Origin: Chryseobacterium glaciei
Lineage (GTDB): Bacteria; Bacteroidota; Bacteroidia; Flavobacteriales; Weeksellaceae
DNA: 64,000 bases
Assembly: GCF_001648155.1 (NCBI RefSeq)
Contig: NZ_CP015199.1
Span: 3,791,001 to 3,855,000, forward strand
Direction: 5' to 3'
The notes beneath the pieces were generated by a model. The model had not been told where the DNA came from. It saw nothing but the letters and a program-made list of their open reading frames with translations, and made no database searches. Positions 35,916-44,424 of this stretch are shown piece after piece; position 1 is the first letter of the stretch; every line of letters starts with the position of its first letter. Position numbers and translations under genes: made by a program.

Positions 35916-37901
35916 ATGACTTTCCAAGAACAAATACAGCAGGGGATTCCAAATCAATTACCTCAATCAAAACCATACGAAACCAATATAAACCATGCGC
36001 CGAAGCGTAAAGAAATTTTAGGTGAAGAAGAGAAAAAATTAGCCCTAAAAAATGCTTTACGTTATTTCGAACCACAGTTTCATGCAGAATTATTGCCTGA
36101 ATTTAAAGAAGAATTAGAAAAATACGGTAGAATTTACATGTACCGTTTTCGTCCGGATTATGAAATGAAGGCTAGACCCATTTCAGAATATCCGGGAAAA
36201 TCTGAGCAGGCAAAATCAATTATGTTGATGATTCAGAATAATCTGGATTATGCCGTGGCTCAACATCCTCACGAATTAATTACTTACGGTGGAAATGGTG
36301 CCGTTTTCTCAAACTGGGCTCAATATCTTTTGACAATGAAATATCTGTCGGAAATGACAGATGAACAGACGTTAACGATGTATTCAGGGCATCCGATGGG
36401 ATTATTTCCTTCTCACAAAGATGCGCCAAGAGTGGTTGTAACGAACGGAATGATGATTCCAAACTATTCTAAACCGGATGATTGGGAGAAATTCAATGCA
36501 CTGGGTGTTTCACAGTACGGACAAATGACAGCCGGAAGTTATATGTACATCGGCCCACAAGGAATTGTTCATGGAACAACGATTACGGTGTTAAATGCTT
36601 TCAGAAAAATCAATAAAGAACCAAAAGGTGGACTTTTCATTACCTCTGGTTTAGGCGGAATGAGTGGAGCTCAGCCAAAAGCAGGAAATATTGCAGGTTG
36701 CGTTACGGTTTGTGCTGAGGTAAATCCAAAGATTACAAAAATTCGTCACGCTCAAAAATGGATCAATGAAGTTCATGAAAATCTGGATGAATTGGTAGAA
36801 AGAGTGAAAAAAGCTCAGGAAACTCAGGAAACGGTTTCTCTGGCTTATCTTGGAAACATTGTTGAGGTTTGGGAAAAATTTGATCAGGAAAATTTAAGAA
36901 TTGATATTGGTTCAGACCAGACTTCACTTCATAATCCTTGGGCGGGAGGGTATTATCCTGCAGGACAAAGTTTTGAAGAATCAAACAAAATGATGGCCGA
37001 AGATCCTGAATTATTCAAAGAAAAAGTTCAGGAAACCTTAAGAAGACACGCTGCAGCAATCAATAAACATACAGAAAAAGGAACGTATTTCTTCGATTAC
37101 GGAAACGCCTTTTTATTGGAAGCTTCAAGAGCCGGAGCAGATGTAATGTCAGACAATCCGACGATTGGAAAAGAATTCAAATATCCAAGTTATGTTCAGG
37201 ATATTATGGGACCAATGTGTTTCGATTACGGTTTCGGGCCGTTCCGTTGGGTTTGTACGAGCGGAAATCCGGAAGATTTACAGAAAACGGATGATATTGC
37301 GTGTCAGGTTTTAGAAGAAATGATCAAAACATCTCCTGAAGAAATTCAACAGCAGATGAAGGATAATATTCAGTGGATCAAAGGTGCGCAGGAAAATAAA
37401 TTGGTTGTTGGTTCACAAGCGAGAATTTTATACGCTGATGCAGAAGGAAGAATGAAAATTGCTGAAGCTTTCAACAAAGCCATCAAAAACGGTGAGATTG
37501 GAGCGGTAGTTTTAGGAAGAGATCATCACGATGTTTCTGGAACGGATTCGCCTTACAGAGAGACTTCCAATATTTATGACGGATCAAGATTTACAGCAGA
37601 TATGGCGATCCAGAATGTGATTGGTGATAGTTTCCGTGGCGCAACTTGGGTTTCCATTCACAATGGAGGTGGAGTTGGCTGGGGGGAAGTGATCAACGGT
37701 GGTTTCGGAATGTTGCTTGATGGAAGCGATGATGCCGACAGAAGATTAAAATCAATGCTTTTCTGGGATGTTAACAACGGAATTTCAAGAAGAAGCTGGG
37801 CAAGAAATGAGGGTGCCGTTTTCGCGATCAAAAGAGCGATGGAAATGGAACCGAATTTGAAAGTGACGTTGCCGAATTTTGTGGATGAGAATTTATTTTA
37901 A
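35916..37901 (+). CDS. hutU: Urocanate hydratase
   Basis: Second step of histidine degradation (urocanate to imidazolonepropionate) with tightly bound NAD. The 661-residue protein is the longer form found in Bacteroidota. Conserved segments include TYGGNGAVFSNWAQY (NAD-binding), MTAGSYMYIGPQG, SGLGGMSGAQPKA and the FGPFRWVCTSGNPEDL loop with the conserved cysteine. Other hut genes (hutH, hutI, hutG) are not next to it. It is closed by a hairpin at 37917. Confidence 0.95.
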   Translation: MTFQEQIQQGIPNQLPQSKPYETNINHAPKRKEILGEEEKKLALKNALRYFEPQFHAELLPEFKEELEKYGRIYMYRFRPDYEMKARPISEYPGKSEQAKSIMLMIQNNLDYAVAQHPHELITYGGNGAVFSNWAQYLLTMKYLSEMTDEQTLTMYSGHPMGLFPSHKDAPRVVVTNGMMIPNYSKPDDWEKFNALGVSQYGQMTAGSYMYIGPQGIVHGTTITVLNAFRKINKEPKGGLFITSGLGGMSGAQPKAGNIAGCVTVCAEVNPKITKIRHAQKWINEVHENLDELVERVKKAQETQETVSLAYLGNIVEVWEKFDQENLRIDIGSDQTSLHNPWAGGYYPAGQSFEESNKMMAEDPELFKEKVQETLRRHAAAINKHTEKGTYFFDYGNAFLLEASRAGADVMSDNPTIGKEFKYPSYVQDIMGPMCFDYGFGPFRWVCTSGNPEDLQKTDDIACQVLEEMIKTSPEEIQQQMKDNIQWIKGAQENKLVVGSQARILYADAEGRMKIAEAFNKAIKNGEIGAVVLGRDHHDVSGTDSPYRETSNIYDGSRFTADMAIQNVIGDSFRGATWVSIHNGGGVGWGEVINGGFGMLLDGSDDADRRLKSMLFWDVNNGISRRSWARNEGAVFAIKRAMEMEPNLKVTLPNFVDENLF

Positions 37902-37916
37902 AGCTTTTTAGATATG

Positions 37917-37946
37917 ATAAGACCCTGCTGTTAGGCAGGGTCTTAT
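37917..37946. terminator. Bidirectional hairpin after hutU
   Basis: A 12-bp stem ATAAGACCCTGC/GCAGGGTCTTAT between convergent genes. The T-tract is weak. Confidence 0.6.
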
Positions 37947-37976
37947 GTATTATGTTGAATTTTCTTTCTTCCTTTT

Positions 37977-39272
37977 TCAGATATCTAATCTATCTATTAA
38001 AAAGGTTTTTTTATAGGTAGGTAGATATGTTGAACCAATAGTTTCTAGTGCTTCTACATTATATGGTAAGTAATCTTTTAAGAACTGTTTAACAAAGTTA
38101 TTATTATAGTTAATAATATTATTAATATTTTCAGTACCCAAACCTATTTTTTCATCTACAGATTGCCTTAATTTTTTTATTCTATCCACTGGCTTAGGAT
38201 GTGTCAGTGAATAATTTATTTTAGGAAATAAATAATCTTCTATTTGATCACACATATCCAAATATGAAAAAAATAGAAATGCATTATCTACTAACTCGGT
38301 CTGATCGTATTCATTGTACAGAGTATTTATTATTGCATTTCTATCTGCTTCAAATTCACATTCTTGTTTGTAAGTATAAAATTCGAGATTATTTGTCAAA
38401 TAATTAATCCTATCATGAGATTTCATTATTGTACTGTTTTCAAGATGTCCAAGATAGTGATGTGCATATTCATGCCCGATAATAAAAAGCATTTGCCAAT
38501 CGGTGAAGTAATCGATTTTCTTTTTAATCGATTTAGGTAATTTCCCTCTAGTATCAATTTCAAAGTCCAAAGATTCAGTTCCTAGTCTAATACGATTAGC
38601 TAGAATGAAAGAGTGAAAGATATCAATATCTTTTATTCCTAATTGTTCTCCAAAATGAAATATGTTCATATAGAACAAAAATTGACGTAAAGAATAAGAT
38701 AAAACAATTATATTTCCGAAAGGTGTTTTTATACACAGCCCATTTGCGTCATTTAGATGAATTGTTCCATGTGGAATATGCTTACATTTTTCTCTTAGGT
38801 CAGGTTTTAATTTTTTTAAATATTGCTTATATTGAGAGGATTCAAAAAAATTGGTAAAAGACCATTTTTCTCCAATTTTTTTTTGGAGTTTGCCAAAAGT
38901 TCTTTTTAACCTAATATTATTTTCAACTTGTTCAGCTCTTAATCTTAAAAGATAATCTTCTGATGATTTTATATCAAATATTTGTTTAATCTCATTCTTA
39001 TTAAGAAATGGATAAAAAAAGAGTTCATCATCAGACAGGTCTTCGATTTCAGAATATTCAAATCGATTATGAATTTGTGCAAAGATGTCTAATTTTTCAT
39101 CATAAATAAAGTCATTTTTGAGTATTTCATATTGTTTATGCTTTTTTAATTCTTCGAAAAAATAATCAATATATTCTTTTGGAGGGTTTTTTAAAATTTC
39201 TATGTCCAAATGATAGTTAGAATTTGGTAAATTCTTAATCATGAATTCATGTAATTCATTTTTTTGAGTCAT
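37977..39272 (-). CDS. HExxH metallopeptidase-like protein (M48-like)
   Basis: The 431-residue, apparently soluble protein has H267-E268-Y-A-H271 within FIIGHEYAHHYLGHLE. A downstream glutamate lies in ECEFEADRNAI (E306/E308), and THPKPVDRIKKL near the C-terminus resembles the THPxxxxRI segment of M48 peptidases. There is no signal peptide or transmembrane helix, unlike typical HtpX/Ste24 proteins. The first 250 residues are of unknown function. It lies next to a toxin-antitoxin pair, in a visibly AT-rich stretch. Confidence 0.7.
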   Translation of the reverse strand: MTQKNELHEFMIKNLPNSNYHLDIEILKNPPKEYIDYFFEELKKHKQYEILKNDFIYDEKLDIFAQIHNRFEYSEIEDLSDDELFFYPFLNKNEIKQIFDIKSSEDYLLRLRAEQVENNIRLKRTFGKLQKKIGEKWSFTNFFESSQYKQYLKKLKPDLREKCKHIPHGTIHLNDANGLCIKTPFGNIIVLSYSLRQFLFYMNIFHFGEQLGIKDIDIFHSFILANRIRLGTESLDFEIDTRGKLPKSIKKKIDYFTDWQMLFIIGHEYAHHYLGHLENSTIMKSHDRINYLTNNLEFYTYKQECEFEADRNAIINTLYNEYDQTELVDNAFLFFSYLDMCDQIEDYLFPKINYSLTHPKPVDRIKKLRQSVDEKIGLGTENINNIINYNNNFVKQFLKDYLPYNVEALETIGSTYLPTYKKTFLIDRLDI

Positions 39273-39452
39273 TTTTTAACTGTTATTTTTTTATATTATA
39301 GGTAACATTTAGATTGATCTGGTGAATGGTATAAACGGTACCTATCAAATGTATAAAAGTAATTTTAAAAAAGGTTACGTATTTTCACTGAAATTTTATA
39401 TTTCAAAGATTTCACAACACTTCAGTATAATATTATTTATTTTATTATTTTC

Positions 39453-39460
39453 TATATTTG
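39453..39460 (+). promoter_or_regulatory. -7 box of the toxin-antitoxin operon
   Basis: TATATTTG lies 32 nt before the antitoxin ATG. The gap 39273-39492 contains an imperfect inverted repeat TAGGTAAC/GGTACCTA (39299-39345 region). Confidence 0.6.
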
Positions 39461-39492
39461 TGTCATAAATCGATACTAAAAAACATAAAATA

Positions 39493-39834
39493 ATGATAGA
39501 AGAAATAGAAAAATATATCGAAATTCAAAATAATATCGATGAAATTTTAAAAAATTCTCCTTTCAAAATGTCTTACATTATTGAGAAATCCGGAATTAAA
39601 AAGCCTACTTTTTTCAAAAAACTGAAAGAAAAAAGATTTACACCAGAAGAACTTCTAGTCATTTCAAAAACAATAGAAGTGAAGCAATGGAGAAATGAAA
39701 CTAAAGAAGAAATTCTGGAATCTTTGAAAAAATCGGAAGAAGATATTAGAAACGGGCGTGTTTACAGCTATGAAGAGGTAAAGGAAAGATCTAAAAAAAG
39801 ATTAGAAAATTACAGAAATGAAAATCCAATTTAG
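39493..39834 (+). CDS. Antitoxin with HTH-like middle, ParE/RelE partner
   Basis: The 113-residue protein has an HTH-like stretch MSYIIEKSGIKKPTFFKKLKEK and a highly charged C-terminus that could wrap the toxin. It overlaps the downstream toxin gene by 17 nt, the usual translational coupling of type II toxin-antitoxin pairs. The antitoxin role is inferred from size, HTH and partner. Confidence 0.75.
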   Translation: MIEEIEKYIEIQNNIDEILKNSPFKMSYIIEKSGIKKPTFFKKLKEKRFTPEELLVISKTIEVKQWRNETKEEILESLKKSEEDIRNGRVYSYEEVKERSKKRLENYRNENPI

Positions 39835-40117
39835 TAAGCAATCTTTTGATGATTTAGATGAAATTGAAGATTATCTTTTAAATAAATGGAATGATAAGGT
39901 ATTGGAAGATTTTAATTTAAAACTAGATCATTGCATTAAGCTTATAATAGATGGAGTTGTCGTTTTCCAAAAATATGAAGATACCGTTTATCACAAAGTT
40001 TTAATCACTAAACATAATACGATGATTTATAGTTTGAATGAAGATACGCTTACGGTTCACAGAATTCTCCAAAACTTTCAAGATCCAGATGAAAATTATA
40101 AATCTGTGACAACATAA
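39818..40117 (+). CDS. ParE/RelE-superfamily toxin
   Basis: The 99-residue protein has the usual ParE/RelE shape: an N-terminal helical hairpin starting KQSFDDLDEIEDYLLNKWND, followed by a beta sheet with YHKVLITKHNTMIYSLNEDT and a terminal VHRILQNFQDP segment. ParE toxins block gyrase and RelE toxins cut ribosome-bound mRNA; which applies is not resolved. The C-terminal HRIL segment is typical of the superfamily. Confidence 0.85.
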   Translation: MKIQFSKQSFDDLDEIEDYLLNKWNDKVLEDFNLKLDHCIKLIIDGVVVFQKYEDTVYHKVLITKHNTMIYSLNEDTLTVHRILQNFQDPDENYKSVTT

Positions 40118-40144
40118 ATTCAAAACATAAGATATCAAATTATC

Positions 40145-41158
40145 GTGTATTCAAAACTAAAACCTCTCGGAATTCTTTCATTATTACTATTGATGGCATT
40201 TTACAGCCTTCAGGAAATTCCGTTGGTGTATCCTTCCTATTTTCCGAAGCCGTTGTATGATTTTAAGGCAAATCCGTTGAAACGTGCTAAAATAGAGTTG
40301 GGCAGAAAACTATTTTATGACCCAATTTTATCGAGGAATAATAGTGTTTCGTGTTCTTCCTGTCATAATTCAAACCAAGCTTTTTCCCATGCAGGAAATG
40401 GTTTAAGCAAAGGAATTGAGGATGGAATAGGAGACCGTAACTCACCTGCGATATTCAATCTTGCTTGGCAGAAGAAATTCATGTGGGATGGCTCGGTTGT
40501 GAATATTGATGTTCAGGCTTTGGCACCGATCAATCATCCTAAAGAAATGGGGGAGGACATTAATGCGGTTGTCCGAAAGCTCAATAAATCAAAAGAATAT
40601 AAAACGCTTTTCTACAGAAGTTTTGGTGACAGTTTAGCAACTACGGAACGAATTATGAAATCACTTTCGCAGTTTCAATTGACGAATGTTTCTGCTAATT
40701 CTAAATATGATAAAGTAAAACAGGGTAAAGCAAAATTCACTGAAGCGGAAGCGAATGGATATAAGGTATTCAAAAATAATTGCAGTTCGTGTCACACCGA
40801 GCCTTTGTTTTCCAGTTACGAGTTTGCAAATAATGGACTTCCCATCAATCCCGAACTCAAAGACTACGGAAAATGGAATAAAACAATGGAACCGGAAGAT
40901 AAACTGATGTTCAAAATTCCAAGCCTCAGAAATCTTTCTTACACTTATCCTTATATGCATGACGGGAGATTTCAAACCCTGAATGAAGTGTTGGAACATT
41001 ATGAAAAAGGTATAGAAAAAAGTCCAACCTTAGCAAAAGAACTTCAAAATCCGATTGTTTTTACGCCAAAAGAGAAAGAAAATTTGTTGGCTTTTTTGAG
41101 AACGCTTAACGATTCGGTGATGGTTTCAAATAAAGAATATCAAAAGATGGATAAATAA
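40145..41158 (+). CDS. Di-haem cytochrome c peroxidase family protein
   Basis: Reduces hydrogen peroxide in the periplasm with electrons from small c-type cytochromes. The 337-residue protein starts at GTG 40145; no ATG lies before it in frame, and the next in-frame ATG is 48 nt later. An N-terminal membrane anchor/signal (about 7-23) is followed by two CxxCH haem sites (SCSSCHNS and NCSSCHTE) and the MHDGRFQTL segment typical of the family. It follows the toxin gene by 27 nt but may use its own promoter. Confidence 0.9.
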   Translation: MYSKLKPLGILSLLLLMAFYSLQEIPLVYPSYFPKPLYDFKANPLKRAKIELGRKLFYDPILSRNNSVSCSSCHNSNQAFSHAGNGLSKGIEDGIGDRNSPAIFNLAWQKKFMWDGSVVNIDVQALAPINHPKEMGEDINAVVRKLNKSKEYKTLFYRSFGDSLATTERIMKSLSQFQLTNVSANSKYDKVKQGKAKFTEAEANGYKVFKNNCSSCHTEPLFSSYEFANNGLPINPELKDYGKWNKTMEPEDKLMFKIPSLRNLSYTYPYMHDGRFQTLNEVLEHYEKGIEKSPTLAKELQNPIVFTPKEKENLLAFLRTLNDSVMVSNKEYQKMDK

Positions 41159-41188
41159 AAATGACGATTCGAAAATTGTTATACTAAT

Positions 41189-41262
41189 CTTTGCTGAGTG
41201 AAACGCCCTTGCGAACTTAAAAACAGTTAGTAGTCAAAAAAACTTTGCGAAACTTTGCGTTA
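41189..41262 (+). repeat. Family A intergenic repeat, copy 2
   Basis: CTTTGCTGAGTGAAACGCC and TTGCGAACTT, then AACAGTTAGTAGTC and AACTTTGCGTTA, same as the other copies. It ends about 40 nt before the ATG of the epimerase-like gene. Confidence 0.8.
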
Positions 41263-41302
41263 AAAAATAGATAAAAGTCTGTTTAAACAAATAAATTAAA
41301 CA

Positions 41303-42061
41303 ATGAAAAAAATAGGAATTATAGGTTGTGGCTGGCTAGGCGGTCATATTGCAGAGAGATTATCCGGTCAGTATGAAATTTTCGTAACCATCACTTCTCC
41401 ATCTAAAGTAGAAGATCTAACTTCAAAAGGATATCACACAACATTGGTTGATTTTCCGAATGATCTATCCGAAACCATGACAGAATGGGAAGTTGCGCCA
41501 CAATTGGATGCCGTGATTATTACAGTTCCTTTTGCCGGAGTAAGAGGTGCGGAAATTCCGTTGCAGGGAAAAGCGCAGAACCTGTTGACATTCCTTGGAG
41601 ATTACAAAGGTCAGCTCTTTTTGATGAGTTCTACCGGAGTTTATCCCGAGACCGAAAAAGAATTTACAGAAGACGATCGATCTGCAGACGATGTTCCGAG
41701 TGAGAGTGTCATAAAAAGTATATTCCCTCATGTCAATATTTTGAGATTGGCCGGATTAATGGGAGATCAGCGATTGTTGAAGAATTATAATATTTCCAAT
41801 TTGGATCTGTTGGTAAACCATATTCATTACGCTGATATTTGTTCGGTCGTTGAAAAAATGCTGAACAACCAATCTCAATCCAAAGTGTATAACGTGGTGG
41901 CGCCTGTTCATCCTAATAAAGAAGAAATCATCAATGCTCAGAAAGATCTGCCGTATTCGGGAGAACGTACTACTAAAGGTAGAACGATATCGTCAGCAAA
42001 ATTAATTTCAGAGCTGGATTTTGAATTTGAATATCCGGATCCGAGGTATTTTCATTTGTAA
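41303..42061 (+). CDS. NAD(P)-dependent epimerase/reductase-like protein (YeeZ-type SDR)
   Basis: The 252-residue extended-type SDR has the nucleotide-binding loop IGIIGCGWLGGHIAERL at residues 4-20. The catalytic serine/threonine-and-tyrosine region is MSSTGVYPETEKEFTEDD. This is a shortened domain compared with full epimerases. The resemblance is to the YeeZ/Rossmann group of nucleoside-diphosphate-sugar epimerases. The substrate is unknown. A terminator follows at 42066. Confidence 0.8.
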   Translation: MKKIGIIGCGWLGGHIAERLSGQYEIFVTITSPSKVEDLTSKGYHTTLVDFPNDLSETMTEWEVAPQLDAVIITVPFAGVRGAEIPLQGKAQNLLTFLGDYKGQLFLMSSTGVYPETEKEFTEDDRSADDVPSESVIKSIFPHVNILRLAGLMGDQRLLKNYNISNLDLLVNHIHYADICSVVEKMLNNQSQSKVYNVVAPVHPNKEEIINAQKDLPYSGERTTKGRTISSAKLISELDFEFEYPDPRYFHL

Positions 42062-42065
42062 ATGA

Positions 42066-42092
42066 TAAAACCTGTGTGGGGCAGGTTTTATT
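42066..42092 (+). terminator. Terminator after the epimerase-like gene
   Basis: Stem TAAAACCTG/CAGGTTTTA with a loop TGTGGGG and TT tail. Confidence 0.75.
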
Positions 42093-42140
42093 AAATTATA
42101 TATTTTTCAAGCCTAAAATATGTAATTTAATGCAAGAAAT

Positions 42141-43148
42141 TTATTTATGTTCTACAATAGCTTGTAAAAAATCGAGTGCTTGTCTCAATTTGGCTAAGGT
42201 ATTTTCTTCCATTTCCTCAGGATTAAAATGCATTACTTCATTTCTAATTATATTTACTTCAGCAAGCATCTTTTGTAAAATAACTCTATCAATTTTAATT
42301 TCTAATTTCCTGAAAAGACTTTCATTTTCAATAATTCTTACATAATGCCCAAATGATAAATCTGATAAATGTTTAATTTCTTTATTGTATTTATCTACAT
42401 CTAAAACTTTATTTATATCATCAAATATTAACTTATCATCTAAGATTCTTCGAATTAAATTTTCAATTTGCTCGATGAGTAAAAAAGGTTCTGATAGAAT
42501 AAGAAATTGTTCTCCAATATCAGTAGCAGTAACTATTCCTGAAATATCTTTTTTAAAATCTTTCACTAACACAACTTCTTTGCTTAGTATTATTTTAACT
42601 GCTTTAAAAAGAGGTTCATCATAATTTAAAACTTCAACAGATTCAAAACAATCTTTAACTAACTCACATTTCTTACCCAATGCTAGTGCTTTTCCTATAC
42701 TTTTCCAACTAACCAACCCATAGACTTCTTTAGAGCTTGATAAAATTGGAAGTTGTGAATAATTATGTTTTATCATTAAAGTTACTGCTTCAGTTATAGA
42801 TGTCTCTTTTTTAACTGTTATTAAACCATATATGCTTTCAGAATTATTTAAGTCCGAAGATTTAATAATATTTAAGCGCGGAATTATATCAACATATTTA
42901 GCTTTTTTTAGCTCTCCATTTGATTGTATTGTAGGTTTTAATGAAATTTTCACAGAGCCATAAAAATTTGCTCTATCAAATGTTGGCTCCATTTCTAGTT
43001 CATATTTTTCTAACCAAGTATTTACATTTTCAATAACTCTCCATCCTCGTCTTGCAACTCCATAATATGATATAACAGATTTTGTGGATATTTTTTCAGT
43101 TTTTTTTTGCTTTTTTATTTCTAGCAAAAAAGCTTCAAGTTTATTCAT
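42141..43148 (-). CDS. CBS-pair protein with C-terminal HEPN-like domain
   Basis: The 335-residue protein has an N-terminal region of about 100 residues, partly helical and unfamiliar. Two CBS domains (about 105-155 and 160-215, with SITEAVTLMIKHNYSQLPIL and GIVTATDIGEQF segments) form a Bateman pair that should bind an adenosyl ligand. A helical C-terminal domain contains R302-N-E-V-M-H307, the Rx4-6H motif of HEPN ribonucleases. No signal peptide is present. It has its own promoter at 43175 and lies between two hairpins. A ligand-gated RNase is possible but not shown. Confidence 0.7.
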   Translation of the reverse strand: MNKLEAFLLEIKKQKKTEKISTKSVISYYGVARRGWRVIENVNTWLEKYELEMEPTFDRANFYGSVKISLKPTIQSNGELKKAKYVDIIPRLNIIKSSDLNNSESIYGLITVKKETSITEAVTLMIKHNYSQLPILSSSKEVYGLVSWKSIGKALALGKKCELVKDCFESVEVLNYDEPLFKAVKIILSKEVVLVKDFKKDISGIVTATDIGEQFLILSEPFLLIEQIENLIRRILDDKLIFDDINKVLDVDKYNKEIKHLSDLSFGHYVRIIENESLFRKLEIKIDRVILQKMLAEVNIIRNEVMHFNPEEMEENTLAKLRQALDFLQAIVEHK

Positions 43149-43174
43149 TTGGTATATAGTTTTTAGTTAAGTTT

Positions 43175-43182
43175 CAAATATA
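43175..43182 (-). promoter_or_regulatory. -7 box of the CBS-HEPN gene
   Basis: On the minus strand it reads TATATTTG, 26 nt before the ATG at 43148. Confidence 0.6.
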
Positions 43183-43250
43183 AAAACAATATTCAATATT
43201 TATCAAAATATTCTATTTCAATTAAAAGTAGGAAATGTATTTTATTTATC

Positions 43251-43268
43251 ATTACGGTTTTCCGTAAT
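43251..43268. other. Short hairpin
   Basis: ATTACGG/CCGTAAT with a TTTT loop, in the gap upstream of the CBS-HEPN gene. Function unknown. Confidence 0.5.
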
Positions 43269-43339
43269 CTTAAAAATTCTAAAACAGAAAAATCCTATTT
43301 TTAATCTCCTCAAACTCTCTGCAAGCCATAACCACAATT

Positions 43340-43375
43340 AAAACAAACCTTCGTACATTTCCGGAGGTTTGTTTT
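43340..43375. terminator. Orphan 11-bp hairpin upstream of the TPR gene
   Basis: Stem AAAACAAACCT/AGGTTTGTTTT with a 14-nt loop, no gene ending before it on either strand. It may mark an old transcription boundary. Confidence 0.5.
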
Positions 43376-43405
43376 AAGGTCATTTGTAACAAAACAACTT
43401 TTTTA

Positions 43406-43413
43406 TATATTTG
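43406..43413 (+). promoter_or_regulatory. -7 box close to the TPR gene ATG
   Basis: TATATTTG with a TTTG at 43384-43387; the box ends 6 nt before the ATG at 43420, predicting a near-leaderless mRNA. Confidence 0.55.
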
Positions 43414-43419
43414 ATTAAC

Positions 43420-44358
43420 ATGAAAAAATATTTTTTTAGTTTAATTTTCGCAATCATTTTTTCGGTTCCTGCTGCTGCTTGTCTGAATGGGGAAACCTTA
43501 AAACTGGAAAACGGAATAACTCTTTATGAAGACTATGACGGATTTATTCCTTATGGTCATAGTTTTTGGGGGGATCAAGAATTAAAAGAAATTTTATTAT
43601 CCCTTGATAAAGATTATAAGGAAACTAAAAAGATAGAGTATTTATCAGATAAAGGTTTAATACTTATCATTCTGGGAAAATATCAGGAAGCGATTGACCT
43701 TTATAAAGGAATTGAAAAATTGCATCCGAATAGATATTCCACGGCTTCCAATATCGGAACAGCTTATGAATTAATCGGAAACAATACTGAAGCTTTGAAA
43801 TGGATTAAGAAAGGAGTGCAACTTAATCCAAGTTCCCATTTTGGCTCGGAGTGGATTCATGTTAATATTCTAAAAGCTAAAATTAAAGGTGAAAAATATA
43901 TAACATCACAGTTTTTACTAGAAAAAGATTTTGGAAAAGATAAAATACCTAAATCCGATATGGACAGAAGAAGTCTTTATGATTTTAGAGCAAGTCTTTA
44001 TTATCAATTAAATGAAAGGATTTCTTTTGTACAACCAAAAGATAAAATTATAGCTCACCTTTTATTTGATTTAGGAAATGTTTCTTACTTATATAGAGAT
44101 AAAGAAGATGCAATGGAAGATTATAAATTAGCGAAAAAATACGGTTTTAATGATCCTATTTTAGATGAAAGAATGAAACTTTATTCTCCAAAAGTTATTG
44201 ATAATGTTGAAAGAAAAGTAATAAGAGAAGTAAAATATCAAATAAAACCAACAAGAAGATCTCAATTAATGGGAATGATTATTTCTGTTTTTGCTTTAAT
44301 TTTTTCAGGATTAATTGTTTTCACTTTTAGAAAGAAAATTTTTACAATGCTTAAATAA
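43420..44358 (+). CDS. Exported TPR-repeat protein with C-terminal membrane anchor
   Basis: I chose ATG 43420 (312 residues); the TTG 9 nt upstream overlaps the -7 box. A signal peptide (MKKYFFSLIFAIIFSVPAAA) precedes TPR-like repeats at about 70-130 (YLSDKGLILIILGKYQEAID, TASNIGTAYELIGNNTEALK) and 215-245. A hydrophobic segment near 285-305 anchors the C-terminus. TPR proteins scaffold protein complexes, often in the envelope; the partner is unknown. It is transcribed toward the plug-like gene 66 nt downstream. Confidence 0.75.
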   Translation: MKKYFFSLIFAIIFSVPAAACLNGETLKLENGITLYEDYDGFIPYGHSFWGDQELKEILLSLDKDYKETKKIEYLSDKGLILIILGKYQEAIDLYKGIEKLHPNRYSTASNIGTAYELIGNNTEALKWIKKGVQLNPSSHFGSEWIHVNILKAKIKGEKYITSQFLLEKDFGKDKIPKSDMDRRSLYDFRASLYYQLNERISFVQPKDKIIAHLLFDLGNVSYLYRDKEDAMEDYKLAKKYGFNDPILDERMKLYSPKVIDNVERKVIREVKYQIKPTRRSQLMGMIISVFALIFSGLIVFTFRKKIFTMLK

Positions 44359-44424
44359 TTAAAAATTTAATACTGCTTTCCAACCTTTTCCAAAAACATA
44401 GCATCTTTATATAAAAGCAATGTT

